64,000 nucleotides of DNA from Planctomycetota bacterium (GCA_016200265.1 JACQFE010000047.1:1-64000), one strand, 5' to 3'. Numbered from the stretch's first letter, positions 25,840 through 36,008 are shown. The notes: generated by a model from the sequence alone, not told the origin. Translations and numbers: made by a program.

Positions 25840-28665
25840 ATGACGGATGCTATGCGTAGGATGATTCGAATCGGCTGTTTTGTTGGAACTCTTGTCGTTG
25901 CTTCGATCGCGATCGCAGCGTTACATGAACCACCGGTGGATGAAGCCATATCCAGACCGACACCACTGCCTGGCGGACCCGCGGCCGGTGAATCGGATGG
26001 AGCGAGCCGCATGCTTCAGGCCGACGATTTCAAATTTCTGCCATGGCGGTCCGTCGGTCCCGCAAACATGGGCGGACGAGTGGCTGCCATCGCCATCGCA
26101 CCGGGGAACTCGAAAACTTTTTTTGTTGGTTACGGCACGGGAGGCCTGTGGAAGACCACCAACCGCGGCACGACGTTGTCGCCTGTGTTCGACAAAGAAA
26201 CCACCGCGTCCATCGGCTCGGTCGTCGTGGCCGACGCGCCTCCGGATTGGCCTGGTTGGAAGGATGAACCTCCAAGTGACATCAAGTTGACACCCGAACA
26301 GGAGAAGGATCGCGGCAAGGCGAAGATCGTCTGGGTCGGCACCGGCGAGGGGAATGGCCGCAACAGCTCATCATGGGGCACCGGCGTGTATCGTTCCACC
26401 GACGGCGGAGGGGTGTTCAAGAACAGCGGGCTGCCCGATTCGCACGACATTCCGCGCATGGCGGTTGATCCTCGGAATCCGGATGTTTGCTATGTCGCGG
26501 CCCTTGGTCACTTGTGGGGCCCCAACAAGGAGCGCGGCGTCTATAAGACGTCGGATGGTGGAAAAACGTGGGAGCCGTCACTGCAAATTGACGAAAATAC
26601 CGGTGCTGTCGATATCATCATTGATCCCGCAAACCCCAACACCGTCTTCGCGGCCATGTACATGCGCCGCCGCACTGCATACAGCTACACCAGCGGCGGC
26701 GTCAACGGCGGCATCTATCGTTCGAAAGACGCCGGTCGGACGTGGGGCAAGCTATCGAACGGCCTGCCGCCGCAGACGGGCCGCATCGGCCTCGACATCT
26801 GCACCAAGAACTCCAAGATCGTTTGCGCCGTCGTGGAATCGGACATCGGGGGATGGTGGAGAGACCCGTTCGACAACCGCAGTAAATCGGGCGGCGTGTT
26901 TCGCAGTGAAGATGGCGGCGACACATGGATTCGCGTGTCGCAATGGGCGCCGCGGGCATTCTATTTCTCAAAAATCCGGATTGACCCGACGGACGATCAG
27001 CGCGTGTATTTGCTGGGCTATGGATTATGGATTTCTGACGACGGCGGCGGGACTTTCCGTGCCGGTGGCGCCCGCAAACCACACGGCGACCTGCACGCCC
27101 TGGTCATCGACCCACAGGATCATGACCAATTGCTGCTCGGCACCGATGGTGGAATTTATGCGTCTTACGATCGCGGCGCCACCTGGGACTTCCTGAACCA
27201 AGTCGCCAGCGGCGAATTCTACAACATTGCTCTTGATGATTCCGAGCCCTATCGCATCATGGGCGGCCTGCAGGACAACGGCACGTGGGTTGGCCCCAGC
27301 GCTACTTCGCGTGAATCCGGCGGCGGCGAGGGCGCGGAAGGCGCCGACGAGCCCAAGACGGGAATTACCAATGCCGATTGGTTTTTCGTTTGTGACGGCG
27401 ACGGTTTTCACGTGGCGTTTGATCCGACCGACAAGAACATCCTTTACGCGGAGGCCCAGGGTGGCGAGCTTGTGCGCATTCATCTCGACACGGGCCGTCG
27501 AAAGGGCATCCGGCCCTCGCCGAAGGAAGGTCAGCCGCGCTTTCGATTCAATTGGAACAGCCCGTTTCTCATCTCCCATTTCGAACCGAACACGCTTTAC
27601 CTCGGCGGCAACTACGTCTTCAAGCTCACCGAGCGCGGTGAAAAATGGGAACGCATCAGTGAAGATTTATCCACCAAGGCCATCGACCGAGTAATGTCGG
27701 TCGGCTCGGAGGCCGAGACGCATGGAACCGTCGTGTCTCTCGCTGAGTCGCAACTCGCCAGAGGCACAATATGGGCCGGCACCGACGATGGTCGAATTCA
27801 CGTGACCACCGATGACGGCAAGACTTGGCGCGACGTGACGCCTCTGGACATCGGTGGAAAATACATCTCCAAGATTGAAACCTCGCACCACAAACGCGAC
27901 ACCGTTTACGTGGCGGTGGACGGTCATCGCATGAACGACATGAGCCCGCACCTGCTCGTCACGGAAGACGCAGGCGGAAAATGGCGGTCACTGGAGAGCG
28001 ATTTGCCGGCGGATGGTCACATCAAAGTCGTCCGCGAAGACCAGTTGAATCCCGAGGTGCTCTACGTCGGCACGGAGCGCGGTGCATTCGTGTCCATCGA
28101 TCGCGGCGGCCACTGGGCCCGTATCAACGGCGAAGGGTTGCCGACTGTCGCCGTGGATGACATTCAGCAGCATCCACGCGAGCACGATCTTGTGCTGGGA
28201 ACACATGGCCGGTCCATCTGGGTGCTCGATGACGCCGGTCCATTGTCGCAAATGACGCCGCCAATCGTTCGATCCGAATACCACTTGTTCGACGTTCGCC
28301 CAGCGAAACCAAGACTCAACATGCCCAATGAAGGTCTGTGGGGCGACCGCTTCTTTCGAACTCCGAATTCGCCCATGGGCGCGATCATCAGTTACTGGCT
28401 GCGCGATTATTCGCGGGAGGAAGTGTCAATCGTTGTCACTGACGCCAAGGGCACGATGATCAGGAAAATTCCGGCCGGCAACCAACCGGGCCTCAATCGC
28501 GTTGTGTGGGACTTACAGCGAGAAAAATTCGACCGCGTGGACAATCCCGACGAGCGTCTGGGCCAGACGCAGTTTGTTCCTTCGGGAGACTACAACGTCA
28601 CGCTCAACGTCGGCAAGGAAAAATCCACCAAGACCGTGACCGTGCTTCCCGCGCCAAGGGAATGA
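25840..28665 (+). CDS. Secreted sortilin/BNR-repeat protein
   Basis: 941 residues from ATG 25840, with AAGGGAG nine bases upstream; the frame opens earlier at 25780 without a ribosome site. A signal peptide (MIRIGCFVGTLVVASIAIAA) precedes a long beta-propeller domain. Blades carry Asp-box/BNR motifs such as TGGLWKTTNRG, SWGTGVYRSTDGG, ERGVYKTSDGGKTWEPS, GGIYRSKDAGRTWGK, GVFRSEDGGDTWIRV and GRIHVTTDDGKTWRDV. The pattern matches VPS10/sortilin-type 'glycosyl hydrolase' annotations found in planctomycetes; catalytic activity is not established. The C-terminal 120 residues form a separate beta domain (ISYWLRDYSREEVSIVVTDA). It sits between two receptor kinases on the same strand. Confidence 0.85.
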   Translation: MTDAMRRMIRIGCFVGTLVVASIAIAALHEPPVDEAISRPTPLPGGPAAGESDGASRMLQADDFKFLPWRSVGPANMGGRVAAIAIAPGNSKTFFVGYGTGGLWKTTNRGTTLSPVFDKETTASIGSVVVADAPPDWPGWKDEPPSDIKLTPEQEKDRGKAKIVWVGTGEGNGRNSSSWGTGVYRSTDGGGVFKNSGLPDSHDIPRMAVDPRNPDVCYVAALGHLWGPNKERGVYKTSDGGKTWEPSLQIDENTGAVDIIIDPANPNTVFAAMYMRRRTAYSYTSGGVNGGIYRSKDAGRTWGKLSNGLPPQTGRIGLDICTKNSKIVCAVVESDIGGWWRDPFDNRSKSGGVFRSEDGGDTWIRVSQWAPRAFYFSKIRIDPTDDQRVYLLGYGLWISDDGGGTFRAGGARKPHGDLHALVIDPQDHDQLLLGTDGGIYASYDRGATWDFLNQVASGEFYNIALDDSEPYRIMGGLQDNGTWVGPSATSRESGGGEGAEGADEPKTGITNADWFFVCDGDGFHVAFDPTDKNILYAEAQGGELVRIHLDTGRRKGIRPSPKEGQPRFRFNWNSPFLISHFEPNTLYLGGNYVFKLTERGEKWERISEDLSTKAIDRVMSVGSEAETHGTVVSLAESQLARGTIWAGTDDGRIHVTTDDGKTWRDVTPLDIGGKYISKIETSHHKRDTVYVAVDGHRMNDMSPHLLVTEDAGGKWRSLESDLPADGHIKVVREDQLNPEVLYVGTERGAFVSIDRGGHWARINGEGLPTVAVDDIQQHPREHDLVLGTHGRSIWVLDDAGPLSQMTPPIVRSEYHLFDVRPAKPRLNMPNEGLWGDRFFRTPNSPMGAIISYWLRDYSREEVSIVVTDAKGTMIRKIPAGNQPGLNRVVWDLQREKFDRVDNPDERLGQTQFVPSGDYNVTLNVGKEKSTKTVTVLPAPRE

Positions 28666-28718
28666 CGGATGAATCTGGTCGTACCATGCGCTTCGATTAT
28701 CGATAAACTTGCAAACAG

Positions 28719-31700
28719 ATGACCGTTGGCATTGGCACAAAGCTCGGCCCTTACGAAATCGTCGCTCCCCTCGGGGCGGGTGGGATGGGCGAGGTCTACC
28801 GGGCGCGGGATGCGCGACTGGATCGCGACGTGGCAATCAAGGTGCTGCCCGCCCACATGGCGAACGATCCCGCGGCACTGGCGCGATTCGAGCGAGAGGC
28901 TAAGGCGGTCGCCGCTCTCTCACATCCCAACATCCTCGCCGTTTACGACGTCGGTCATCAGGACAACACAGCGTACGTCGTCACCGAATTACTGGAGGGC
29001 GAGACGTTGCGGCAAACTCTCCTCAGCGGCGCGATTGCGAGAAGGCGGACGCTGGAAATTGCCATCGCCATTTCGGATGGACTCGCCGCCGCCCATGCGA
29101 GGGGCATCGTGCATCGAGACCTCAAGCCGGAAAACATTTTTCTCACTTCGGATGGGATCGTAAAAATTCTTGACTTCGGACTGGCGCGCGTGGAGACTAT
29201 CGGCTCATCGGCGCAGGACGCAACCCACACACCCACTGTCACGCTGCACACGTCTCCCGGGACCGTGCTCGGCACCATCAACTACATGTCGCCCGAACAA
29301 ATTCGTGCGCAGCGCACTGACGCGAGAAGCGACGTGTTCTCATTCGGTTGCGTGTTGTTTGAGATGCTGACCGGCGAAAAGGCGTTTCAAGGTGAGACCT
29401 CCGCCGACACTATGACCGCTATTCTGCGCGAATCCCCAAGAAGCATGCGTTCGACTCGCCGCGATGTGAGCCCGGACCTCGAACGCGTGATCGAACGCTG
29501 CCTGGAGAAAAAACCCGAAACGCGTTTCCAGTCTTCGCACGATTTGGCGTTCACGCTTCGGTCAATCCTGGCGGATAGCGGTTCACGAACCTTCAGCGCC
29601 GCGCCCCACCGTAGCCGATCAGGAAAACTTGTGGCAGGATTCTCGGCTGTGCTCATTTTGGTCGGCGGATTCTTCCTCGTTCGGCACGAACTCCTCAAGA
29701 GTCGTCATGAAGCGATCGTGACGATCGGCTCACTCGCCGTGCTTCCGTGGGAAAACGTGTCTCGCGACCCCGAGCAAGAGTATTTTGTAGACGGGATGAC
29801 CGAGGCCTTGATTTCCGACCTGGCCAAGATCGGAAGCTTGAAGGTGATATCCCGGACCTCGGTGATGCGCTACAAAGCCACGACGAAGTCGCTTCCGGAA
29901 ATCGCTCGCGAGTTGAACGTGGATGCCGTGGTCGAAGGCTCAGTCTTACGTGTGGGAGACCGAGTGCGCATCTCTGCCGAGCTGATCCGTGCGACAACCG
30001 ACGAGCATCTCTGGTCCGAAAGCTATGACCGTGACCTGAGCGACGTCTTGCGCTTGCAGAGCGAGGTGGCCCGGACTATTGCCCAGGAGATCAAAGTCGC
30101 GCTCACGCCGCAAGAACAGGCCCGAATGGGAGCGGCCCGCCCAGTTAATCCTGAAGCGTACCAGGCTTATCTGAAAGGTCGATTCCATTGGAACAAGCGT
30201 AATCCCGATGGACTCCAGAAGGCGGTCGAGTATTTCGAGCAGGCCATCGCGCTAGCCCCCGACTGGCCGCTCGGCTACGCGGGGTTGGCGGATGCTTACC
30301 TATTGATGCCGTGGTACTCCAATATGCGGCCTAGCGAAGCGAATCCGAAGGCGAGGACCGCCGCCGCCAGAGCATTGGAAATGGATGAGTCGCTGGCCGA
30401 GGCACACGCCACAATGGCGGTGCTAGCGACCGACTACGACAGGGATTGGCCGACCGCTCAACGGGAGTTCCAGCGTGCACTGGCGCTGAGCCCCAATTAC
30501 GCGACGGCGCATCAATGGTACGGATTGCAGCTTCGGTTCAGGGGCCGTCACGACGAGGCGATCAGGGAGGCCACCAAAGCTCAGGAGCTCGACCCTCTTT
30601 CACTCATCATCAGCGTCAACGTCGGCGAGATGCACTACTATGTGGGTGACTTGGAGAAGGCGGAAACGCAGTTCCGCAAGACGCTCGAATTCGGTCCCGA
30701 TTTCGCCGAAGCCCGCATTTGGTTGGCCAACACGTTGTTCCTGCAAGCAAGGCCAGCGGAGGCGATCACGGAAGCCCGAGAAGCGGTCCGACTTTCGAAC
30801 AACGACCCCCATTGCGCAAGTACGCTCGGCTACCTCTACGCGAAGTCCGGTCAGACCCAAGAGGCCCGGAAAATCCTCGATGAAATCACCGCCCGGTCCA
30901 AAGGAGCATACGTCGCACCGACATATCTTGCCGTCCTCCATGCGGGGCTTGAAGACAGTGACCAGATGTTCGAATGGCTGGAAAGGGCTTACCAGGAGCA
31001 CGATGTAAGGCTGCTCGACACGCTGATCGACCCGTTGCTCGCGGACATGCGCAGCGATCAGCGACTCGCCGACCTCGTCCGCCGCCTCGGCCTGCCGCCA
31101 CTTCCCGTGCTACGCGGCAGCGACCTCCCTGCTTCCCCCCTTAACAAGACGGGACAAAGGGGGATCCCTGACGGCAAGATCATGCTCGCCGTTCTGCCCT
31201 TTGCCAACGACTCCGGTGACAACGAATTGGACTATCTCAGCGACGGGATTGCCGAAACGCTTATTAACGGATTTTCGCGTCTTGAAGGACTGAGCACGGT
31301 CCCGCGCAGCACGGCTTTCCGTCACAAGGGGGACAGCGCCGATCCGGTTCAAGTGGGGCAACAACTCTCCGCGACCGCGGTGCTCACCGGTCGCGTTCTC
31401 AAGCGCGGCGAGAACCTCACCATTCAGGCCGAACTCACCGACGTTGGGGAAGGTCGTCAACTCTGGGGCGAGCGCTACCAACGAAAATTCACCGACCTCG
31501 TCGAGATTGAGCGGGACATCGCCGGAGAAATCACAAATGCCCTCAGTTTGCGACTCAACGGCGAGGAGAAACGCAAGCTCTCGCGCGGATACAGCGAGAA
31601 CGCCGAGGCCTACCGCCTCTACTTGGAGGCTCGATTCTGGTGGAGCAAGCGAACGAAAACTGGCTTCGACAATGCGCTGCGTCTTCTCAATCTGGCGATC

Positions 31701-32606
31701 CAGCTTGATCCCTCCTTTGCGCTTGCCCATAGCGGCATCGCTGACACCTACTCATTGATGCCCATGTACGGGTTCCTGACGCCGCGCGACGCGGTCGAAA
31801 AGGCCCAGGCAGCAGCCGCCAGGGCGTTGCAGCTCGATGATCAACTGGCCGAGGCCCACACCTCCATGGGGATGGTTCGGATGTACGGGAATTGGGATTT
31901 CGAGCGAGCCGAAAAAGACTTCAAGCGCGCCTTTCAACTCAACCCGCGCTACCCTACGGGGCACCAGTGGTACGCCCTGTGCATCGGCGCGCGCGGTCGC
32001 CTCTCCGAGGCACGAGCGGAACTCCGCCGTGCCATAGAACTGGACCCTCTGGCGCCGATTTTCACGCACAACCTCGCCTGGGTTTCGGCCTGGGAGCGAA
32101 ACTGGACCGAGTCGCTCTCGACGGCGGAGGCCGGACTGGAGTTCGCGCCGGAGTTTCCGTGGCTACATCAAATGGCCGGACAGGCGCTTCTTGAACTGGG
32201 GCGGGCGGACGAATCGCTGGTCCACTTGCGCAAGGCCGTCGAGCTTGCGCCTTTGGCCTCGTTCCCCCACGGTTATCTCGGATACGCGCTCGCAAGGGCC
32301 GGCCATGAACAGGAAGCACGGGAACTGCTCACCAAGAGGCTCGAACTTGCGAAGACCCAATACATGCCGCCGAGCGACATTGCAGCGATCTACGTCGGCC
32401 TGGGCGAGTTCGATGCGGCGATACAGTGGTTGGAAAAAGGCTACGAAGCCCACGACACTTGGATGGTGTTCCTGAGTATGCTGCCCCAATTCGAACCGTT
32501 ACGCAGTGATCCACGGTTCGTCGATATACTTCGCCGAGTCGGGTTGCCCAACCTGAGAGCAGGGCACGCGCCGACGGATCCATCGAGCCTCAGGCCAACA
32601 CCATGA
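28719..32606 (+). CDS. Ser/Thr kinase with duplicated TolB-like/TPR modules
   Basis: 1295 residues from ATG 28719. A complete kinase domain (GAGGMGEVYRAR, Lys41, HRDLKPENI, DFGLAR, GTINYMSPEQ) is followed by a membrane helix near 310-328 (LVAGFSAVLILVGGFFLV). Then come a TolB-N/adenylate-cyclase-type domain (GSLAVLPWENVSRDPEQEYF, ELNVDAVVEGSVLRVGDRVRI), TPR helices to about residue 800, and a second TolB-N (IMLAVLPFANDSGDNELDYL, AVLTGRVLKRGENL) with its own TPR set to the end. The two halves are clearly paralogous. The join (SDLPASPLNKTGQRGIPDGK) is encoded by a dispersed palindromic repeat. Probably a membrane receptor with intracellular kinase; substrates are unknown. Confidence 0.9.
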   Translation: MTVGIGTKLGPYEIVAPLGAGGMGEVYRARDARLDRDVAIKVLPAHMANDPAALARFEREAKAVAALSHPNILAVYDVGHQDNTAYVVTELLEGETLRQTLLSGAIARRRTLEIAIAISDGLAAAHARGIVHRDLKPENIFLTSDGIVKILDFGLARVETIGSSAQDATHTPTVTLHTSPGTVLGTINYMSPEQIRAQRTDARSDVFSFGCVLFEMLTGEKAFQGETSADTMTAILRESPRSMRSTRRDVSPDLERVIERCLEKKPETRFQSSHDLAFTLRSILADSGSRTFSAAPHRSRSGKLVAGFSAVLILVGGFFLVRHELLKSRHEAIVTIGSLAVLPWENVSRDPEQEYFVDGMTEALISDLAKIGSLKVISRTSVMRYKATTKSLPEIARELNVDAVVEGSVLRVGDRVRISAELIRATTDEHLWSESYDRDLSDVLRLQSEVARTIAQEIKVALTPQEQARMGAARPVNPEAYQAYLKGRFHWNKRNPDGLQKAVEYFEQAIALAPDWPLGYAGLADAYLLMPWYSNMRPSEANPKARTAAARALEMDESLAEAHATMAVLATDYDRDWPTAQREFQRALALSPNYATAHQWYGLQLRFRGRHDEAIREATKAQELDPLSLIISVNVGEMHYYVGDLEKAETQFRKTLEFGPDFAEARIWLANTLFLQARPAEAITEAREAVRLSNNDPHCASTLGYLYAKSGQTQEARKILDEITARSKGAYVAPTYLAVLHAGLEDSDQMFEWLERAYQEHDVRLLDTLIDPLLADMRSDQRLADLVRRLGLPPLPVLRGSDLPASPLNKTGQRGIPDGKIMLAVLPFANDSGDNELDYLSDGIAETLINGFSRLEGLSTVPRSTAFRHKGDSADPVQVGQQLSATAVLTGRVLKRGENLTIQAELTDVGEGRQLWGERYQRKFTDLVEIERDIAGEITNALSLRLNGEEKRKLSRGYSENAEAYRLYLEARFWWSKRTKTGFDNALRLLNLAIQLDPSFALAHSGIADTYSLMPMYGFLTPRDAVEKAQAAAARALQLDDQLAEAHTSMGMVRMYGNWDFERAEKDFKRAFQLNPRYPTGHQWYALCIGARGRLSEARAELRRAIELDPLAPIFTHNLAWVSAWERNWTESLSTAEAGLEFAPEFPWLHQMAGQALLELGRADESLVHLRKAVELAPLASFPHGYLGYALARAGHEQEARELLTKRLELAKTQYMPPSDIAAIYVGLGEFDAAIQWLEKGYEAHDTWMVFLSMLPQFEPLRSDPRFVDILRRVGLPNLRAGHAPTDPSSLRPTP
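31131..31170. repeat. CCCCCCTTAACA...AAAGGGGGAT repeat, in frame in the kinase gene
   Basis: CTTCCCCCCTTAACAAGACG GGACAAAGGGGGATCCC-type palindrome lying exactly between the two TolB/TPR halves. It is translated as the junction linker. Confidence 0.65.
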
Positions 32607-32670
32607 CATCGAGGGAGTGCTTCCTCACCCCGATCGACATTCAACATTCGACAATCGACAATGGTCACCC

Positions 32671-32772
32671 ATGACTCTGATTGCGAACACGAAACTCGGC
32701 CCCTATGAAATCCTCTCGCTCCTTGGCGCAGGCGCAGTGAGCGACGTTTATCGCGCGCGGGCTCCTCAGTGA
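32671..32772 (+). pseudogene. Truncated Ser/Thr kinase N-terminus
   Basis: ATG 32671 to TGA 32772 gives 33 residues. After a short leader it reads TKLGPYEILSLLGAGAVSDV then YRAR, which aligns with the first 30 residues of the kinases at 22899 and 28719 but stops after the Gly-loop. No kinase core follows; the downstream 200 bases (to 32986) show no recognisable domain. It is best seen as a deleted third member of the kinase family. The Gly-loop is also degraded (GAGAVSDV for GAGGMGEV). Confidence 0.65.
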
Positions 32773-32986
32773 CAGCGCCACCTGGCGCGCAATTCTCGGT
32801 CTCCGATCATGGCGAGTCGGCGTTCCACGACGGAACAAGCGGCGGCGAGGTCCATGCGCTACGCCGTAACCTCGCGGGAACGGACATCGGAAACATCAGC
32901 GATGGCAGGAACGCGTCAACGAACCGATCTATCTATAAGATTGGAATTTGGCAATCGGCAATTCGTGTCAATCGCCAATTGAATCA

Positions 32987-34918
32987 CTACCGTGAAATGA
33001 TCGCGGTGTGACGTGCAGAGAGCGCTTCTGCATCTTCGATTTCCGCATGATCCAACAGCCTTTGCACAACCGCGGCGATGCCTGTGGCATCGAGACCGCA
33101 TTCGGCAAGCTGGCCGACTCGTGAGCCGTGGGCAATGAAGCGGTCCGCGGGAATTCCAATACGTGTCATCCGATGGCACGACAGCCCTTCCTCCTGAGCC
33201 GCTTCGAGAATGGCGGCGCCGAATCCACCAGTGACGGATTGATCCTCGACGGTCACAACCGGACGGTCGCCGCGAAACGCCTCAATCACCATTGCTCGAT
33301 CCACCGGCTTGGCGAAGCGAGCGTTGACCACGGTTGCTTCGATGCCCAGCTCTGAAAGAATCTCCGCAGCAGCCATTGCGGGAACAGCCGTCACGCCGTA
33401 TGCGAGAATCGTGGCCGCAGCGCCCTCGCGAAGTTTTCGCGACTTGCCAAGCTCGAACGGTGGACACTTGTCTGACATCGCCGCTGGAACCGTATCACGC
33501 GGATAACGAACCGCACATGGACAATTGAGCGTTAGCCCAAAGCGAATGGCCTCCAGAAGTTCCGCCTCATCCATCGGGGCCATCAACACCATCCCCGGAA
33601 ATCCGCGAAGATATGTAATATCGAGGAACCCATGATGCACAGGCCCGTCGCCACCGACCAACCCGGCTCGATCCAGACAGAACATCACCGGCAGACCCTG
33701 CAAGACAACTTCCTGAAACACCTGATCGAACGCCCGCTGGAGGAAAGTCGAGTAGATCGCGGCAACAGGTCGCAGGCCCGCCTTCGCCATTCCCGCAGCG
33801 ATGTCCACGGTGCAGCTTTCGGCGATGCCAATGTCGCGGCACCGATCGGGAAATTTTTCCGCGAATTTATTGAGGCCGGTGCCGTCGAGCATGCCCGCCG
33901 TCATCGCATAAATTCGCTTGTCCTGCTCGGCGAGTTGCATGAGGGCGTCAACGAACGCCGTCGTCCAGCTCTTGCCCGAACCCTTCTGAATCGTGACCTT
34001 TCCATCTTCAACGACAAAGGGCTTGGGACTGTGATATTTGCCCGGCTCGGCCGAAGCCCAATGACACCCGTTGCCCTTCTGCGTGTGCACGTGCAGCAGC
34101 ACGGGGTGATTGGCTCGCTTCAACACTTCGAGAATCTCGATCAGATGCTTGATGTCGTGACCGTCCACCGGCCCAACGTATTGCAGCCCCATGGCCTCAA
34201 AAACCTGACCCGGTGAAACTGTAGCCTTGATCCCCTCCTTCAAATGGGCGATGAGTTCAAAAATCGGCTTGCCGAGCAGCGGAAGCTTCGGCAGCACGCG
34301 CTTGGTGGCCGCCTTCGCGTCTTCATAGAAATTGCTGACTCGGAACTTGGCGAGATATTCGGCCATCGCTCCTTGCGTCGGTGAGATTCCCCATTCGTTG
34401 TCGTTGAGCACGACGAGAAACTGACGCTTGAGCGTGCCGGCCTGATTCAGACCCTCGAACGCCACGCCGTTTACAATGCTCGCGTCACCAACCATCGCCA
34501 CGACGCTGTTGTTCCGTTCCAACATTTCATCCGCGCGAGCCATTCCCACAGCCGTCGCAATCGCCGTGCCCGCATGGCCCACGTTGAACAAGTCGTATTC
34601 GCTTTCGTGAATATCGGGGAAGCCGCTGACGCCGCCGGCTTTGCGGAGCGATTCAAATCTCTCGTTGCGACCGGTGAGCAGCTTGTGCGGATAACACTGG
34701 TGTCCTACGTCCCAGAGCAAGCGGTCGTGTTGAAAATCAAAGACGCGATGAAGAGCGATGGTAAGTTCGGTCACGCCGAGGTTGCTGGTCAGGTGGCCGC
34801 CGTTTTTCCCGACGACTTCGAGGATACGTTCGCGAATTTCTGCCGCGAGTTGCGGCAACTCATCGACGTGAAGCTTCCGAAGATCGACAGGACTCTTGAT
34901 CTGCTCAAGCAATTTCAT
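32987..34918 (-). CDS. dxs: 1-deoxy-D-xylulose-5-phosphate synthase
   Basis: 643 residues from ATG 34918 with GGAG seven bases upstream; a TTG at 34930 is also open. It makes DXP from pyruvate and glyceraldehyde 3-phosphate, using thiamine diphosphate, in the MEP isoprenoid pathway. Landmarks are GGHLTSNLGVTELTIALH, WDVGHQCYPHKLLTGR, the ThDP/Mg site VVAMVGDASIVNGVAFEGLN, AGLVGGDGPVHHGFLD and the C-terminal VEDQSVTGGFGAAILE. The usual GDGA is GDAS here. Length is typical. It is the last gene of the minus-strand run and follows the polyprenyl synthase gene after 205 bases. Confidence 0.95.
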   Translation of the reverse strand: MKLLEQIKSPVDLRKLHVDELPQLAAEIRERILEVVGKNGGHLTSNLGVTELTIALHRVFDFQHDRLLWDVGHQCYPHKLLTGRNERFESLRKAGGVSGFPDIHESEYDLFNVGHAGTAIATAVGMARADEMLERNNSVVAMVGDASIVNGVAFEGLNQAGTLKRQFLVVLNDNEWGISPTQGAMAEYLAKFRVSNFYEDAKAATKRVLPKLPLLGKPIFELIAHLKEGIKATVSPGQVFEAMGLQYVGPVDGHDIKHLIEILEVLKRANHPVLLHVHTQKGNGCHWASAEPGKYHSPKPFVVEDGKVTIQKGSGKSWTTAFVDALMQLAEQDKRIYAMTAGMLDGTGLNKFAEKFPDRCRDIGIAESCTVDIAAGMAKAGLRPVAAIYSTFLQRAFDQVFQEVVLQGLPVMFCLDRAGLVGGDGPVHHGFLDITYLRGFPGMVLMAPMDEAELLEAIRFGLTLNCPCAVRYPRDTVPAAMSDKCPPFELGKSRKLREGAAATILAYGVTAVPAMAAAEILSELGIEATVVNARFAKPVDRAMVIEAFRGDRPVVTVEDQSVTGGFGAAILEAAQEEGLSCHRMTRIGIPADRFIAHGSRVGQLAECGLDATGIAAVVQRLLDHAEIEDAEALSARHTAIISR

Positions 34919-35014
34919 CAACGACTCCAAGGTCGTCGATCCGAACCCGGAGCGTTAGCGACGGGCCCCGCGCTGGCGGTTGGGGTTCGGGTCGTAGCCC
35001 TACACTATCGGAAT

Positions 35015-35031
35015 GGTGGGCACGGCCCACC
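35015..35031. repeat. GGTGGGC-ACG-GCCCACC hairpin
   Basis: A perfect 7-bp stem in the gap between dxs and the polyprenyl synthase gene. Probably part of a dispersed repeat; no T-run. Confidence 0.4.
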
Positions 35032-35123
35032 CCACTTCCTTCACGACGTCGCGGGGTTCAACGTCATTCGCGAATCTCGACCTATTGTATCCGACAACCG
35101 CTTCGCTTGAGGTTTCAGATCTT

Positions 35124-36008
35124 TCAATAATCTCGCGAAACCACATATTCGGCCAGTTGTCGTAGGTCCGCTGCAGCTTCACCAAACGCCGAGAGTGCGT
35201 CGATTGCCTTCCGCAGTTCATCGTGCGCGGCCTGCCTGCTGGCTTCCACTCCTACGCAGCGGGGATACGTTTGTTTGCCCGCATGGATATCTTTTTGGGT
35301 CGCCTTACCCAATTGGTCCGCGGAAGCCCTCACGTCCAATAAGTCATCGGCAATCTGGAAGGCCAAACCCAAGTGATGTCCGAATCGCCCGAGACGTTCG
35401 ATGGTTGAAGCGTCGGCGATCGCCACCATTCCGCCCAATCGACAGGCACATGCGATCAGCCGGGCCGTTTTTCGTTCGTGGATGGCTCGGGTGAGGACCA
35501 AATTCGGCGGACTGGACTCTCCGCTGATATCCGAAGCCTGTCCACCGATCATTCCCGCCCAGCCCGTGCTTTCGGCCAGTTCACGGACAATTTCGCCCAG
35601 GCGCGAATGACGCGGCAGATGTGACCCGACCAGTTCAAAGGCGAGGGAAAAGAGCGCATCTCCCGCGAGAATGGCCATTGCTTCACCGAACTGTTTGTGG
35701 GTCGTGGGCTTTCCGCGACGGACGTCGTCGTTGTCCATGGCTGGAAGATCATCATGGACCAGGCTGAATGCATGAATGCACTCGATCGCCGCGGCTACAG
35801 GCCAAGCATGATCACGCCAACCGCCGGATAGCTCGCAACATCGCACGACAAGATAAGGTCGGATTCTCTTCCCCGGTGCGAGGACGGAGTATTTGACGGC
35901 CTCGACGAGCTGCGGTGCGTCATTGACCGTGGTCCAAACATATTCGCGCAGTTGGCGATCGAATTCCGGAACGAATTCCCTCAAGGCGGCTGGCGGATGG
36001 ATTATCAT
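35124..36008 (-). CDS. ispA: Polyprenyl (farnesyl-type) diphosphate synthase
   Basis: 294 residues from ATG 36008. It elongates allylic diphosphates with isopentenyl diphosphate. The first Asp-rich motif DDLPAMDNDDVRRGKPTTHK (two extra residues between the Asp pairs, as in bacterial FPP synthases) and the second motif AFQIADDLLDV are intact, along with GKRIRPYLV near the N-terminus and GGQASDI in the middle. Length is normal. Next to dxs on the same strand, it forms an isoprenoid precursor pair. The exact chain length (C15 or C20) cannot be settled from the sequence. Confidence 0.9.
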   Translation of the reverse strand: MIIHPPAALREFVPEFDRQLREYVWTTVNDAPQLVEAVKYSVLAPGKRIRPYLVVRCCELSGGWRDHAWPVAAAIECIHAFSLVHDDLPAMDNDDVRRGKPTTHKQFGEAMAILAGDALFSLAFELVGSHLPRHSRLGEIVRELAESTGWAGMIGGQASDISGESSPPNLVLTRAIHERKTARLIACACRLGGMVAIADASTIERLGRFGHHLGLAFQIADDLLDVRASADQLGKATQKDIHAGKQTYPRCVGVEASRQAAHDELRKAIDALSAFGEAAADLRQLAEYVVSRDY

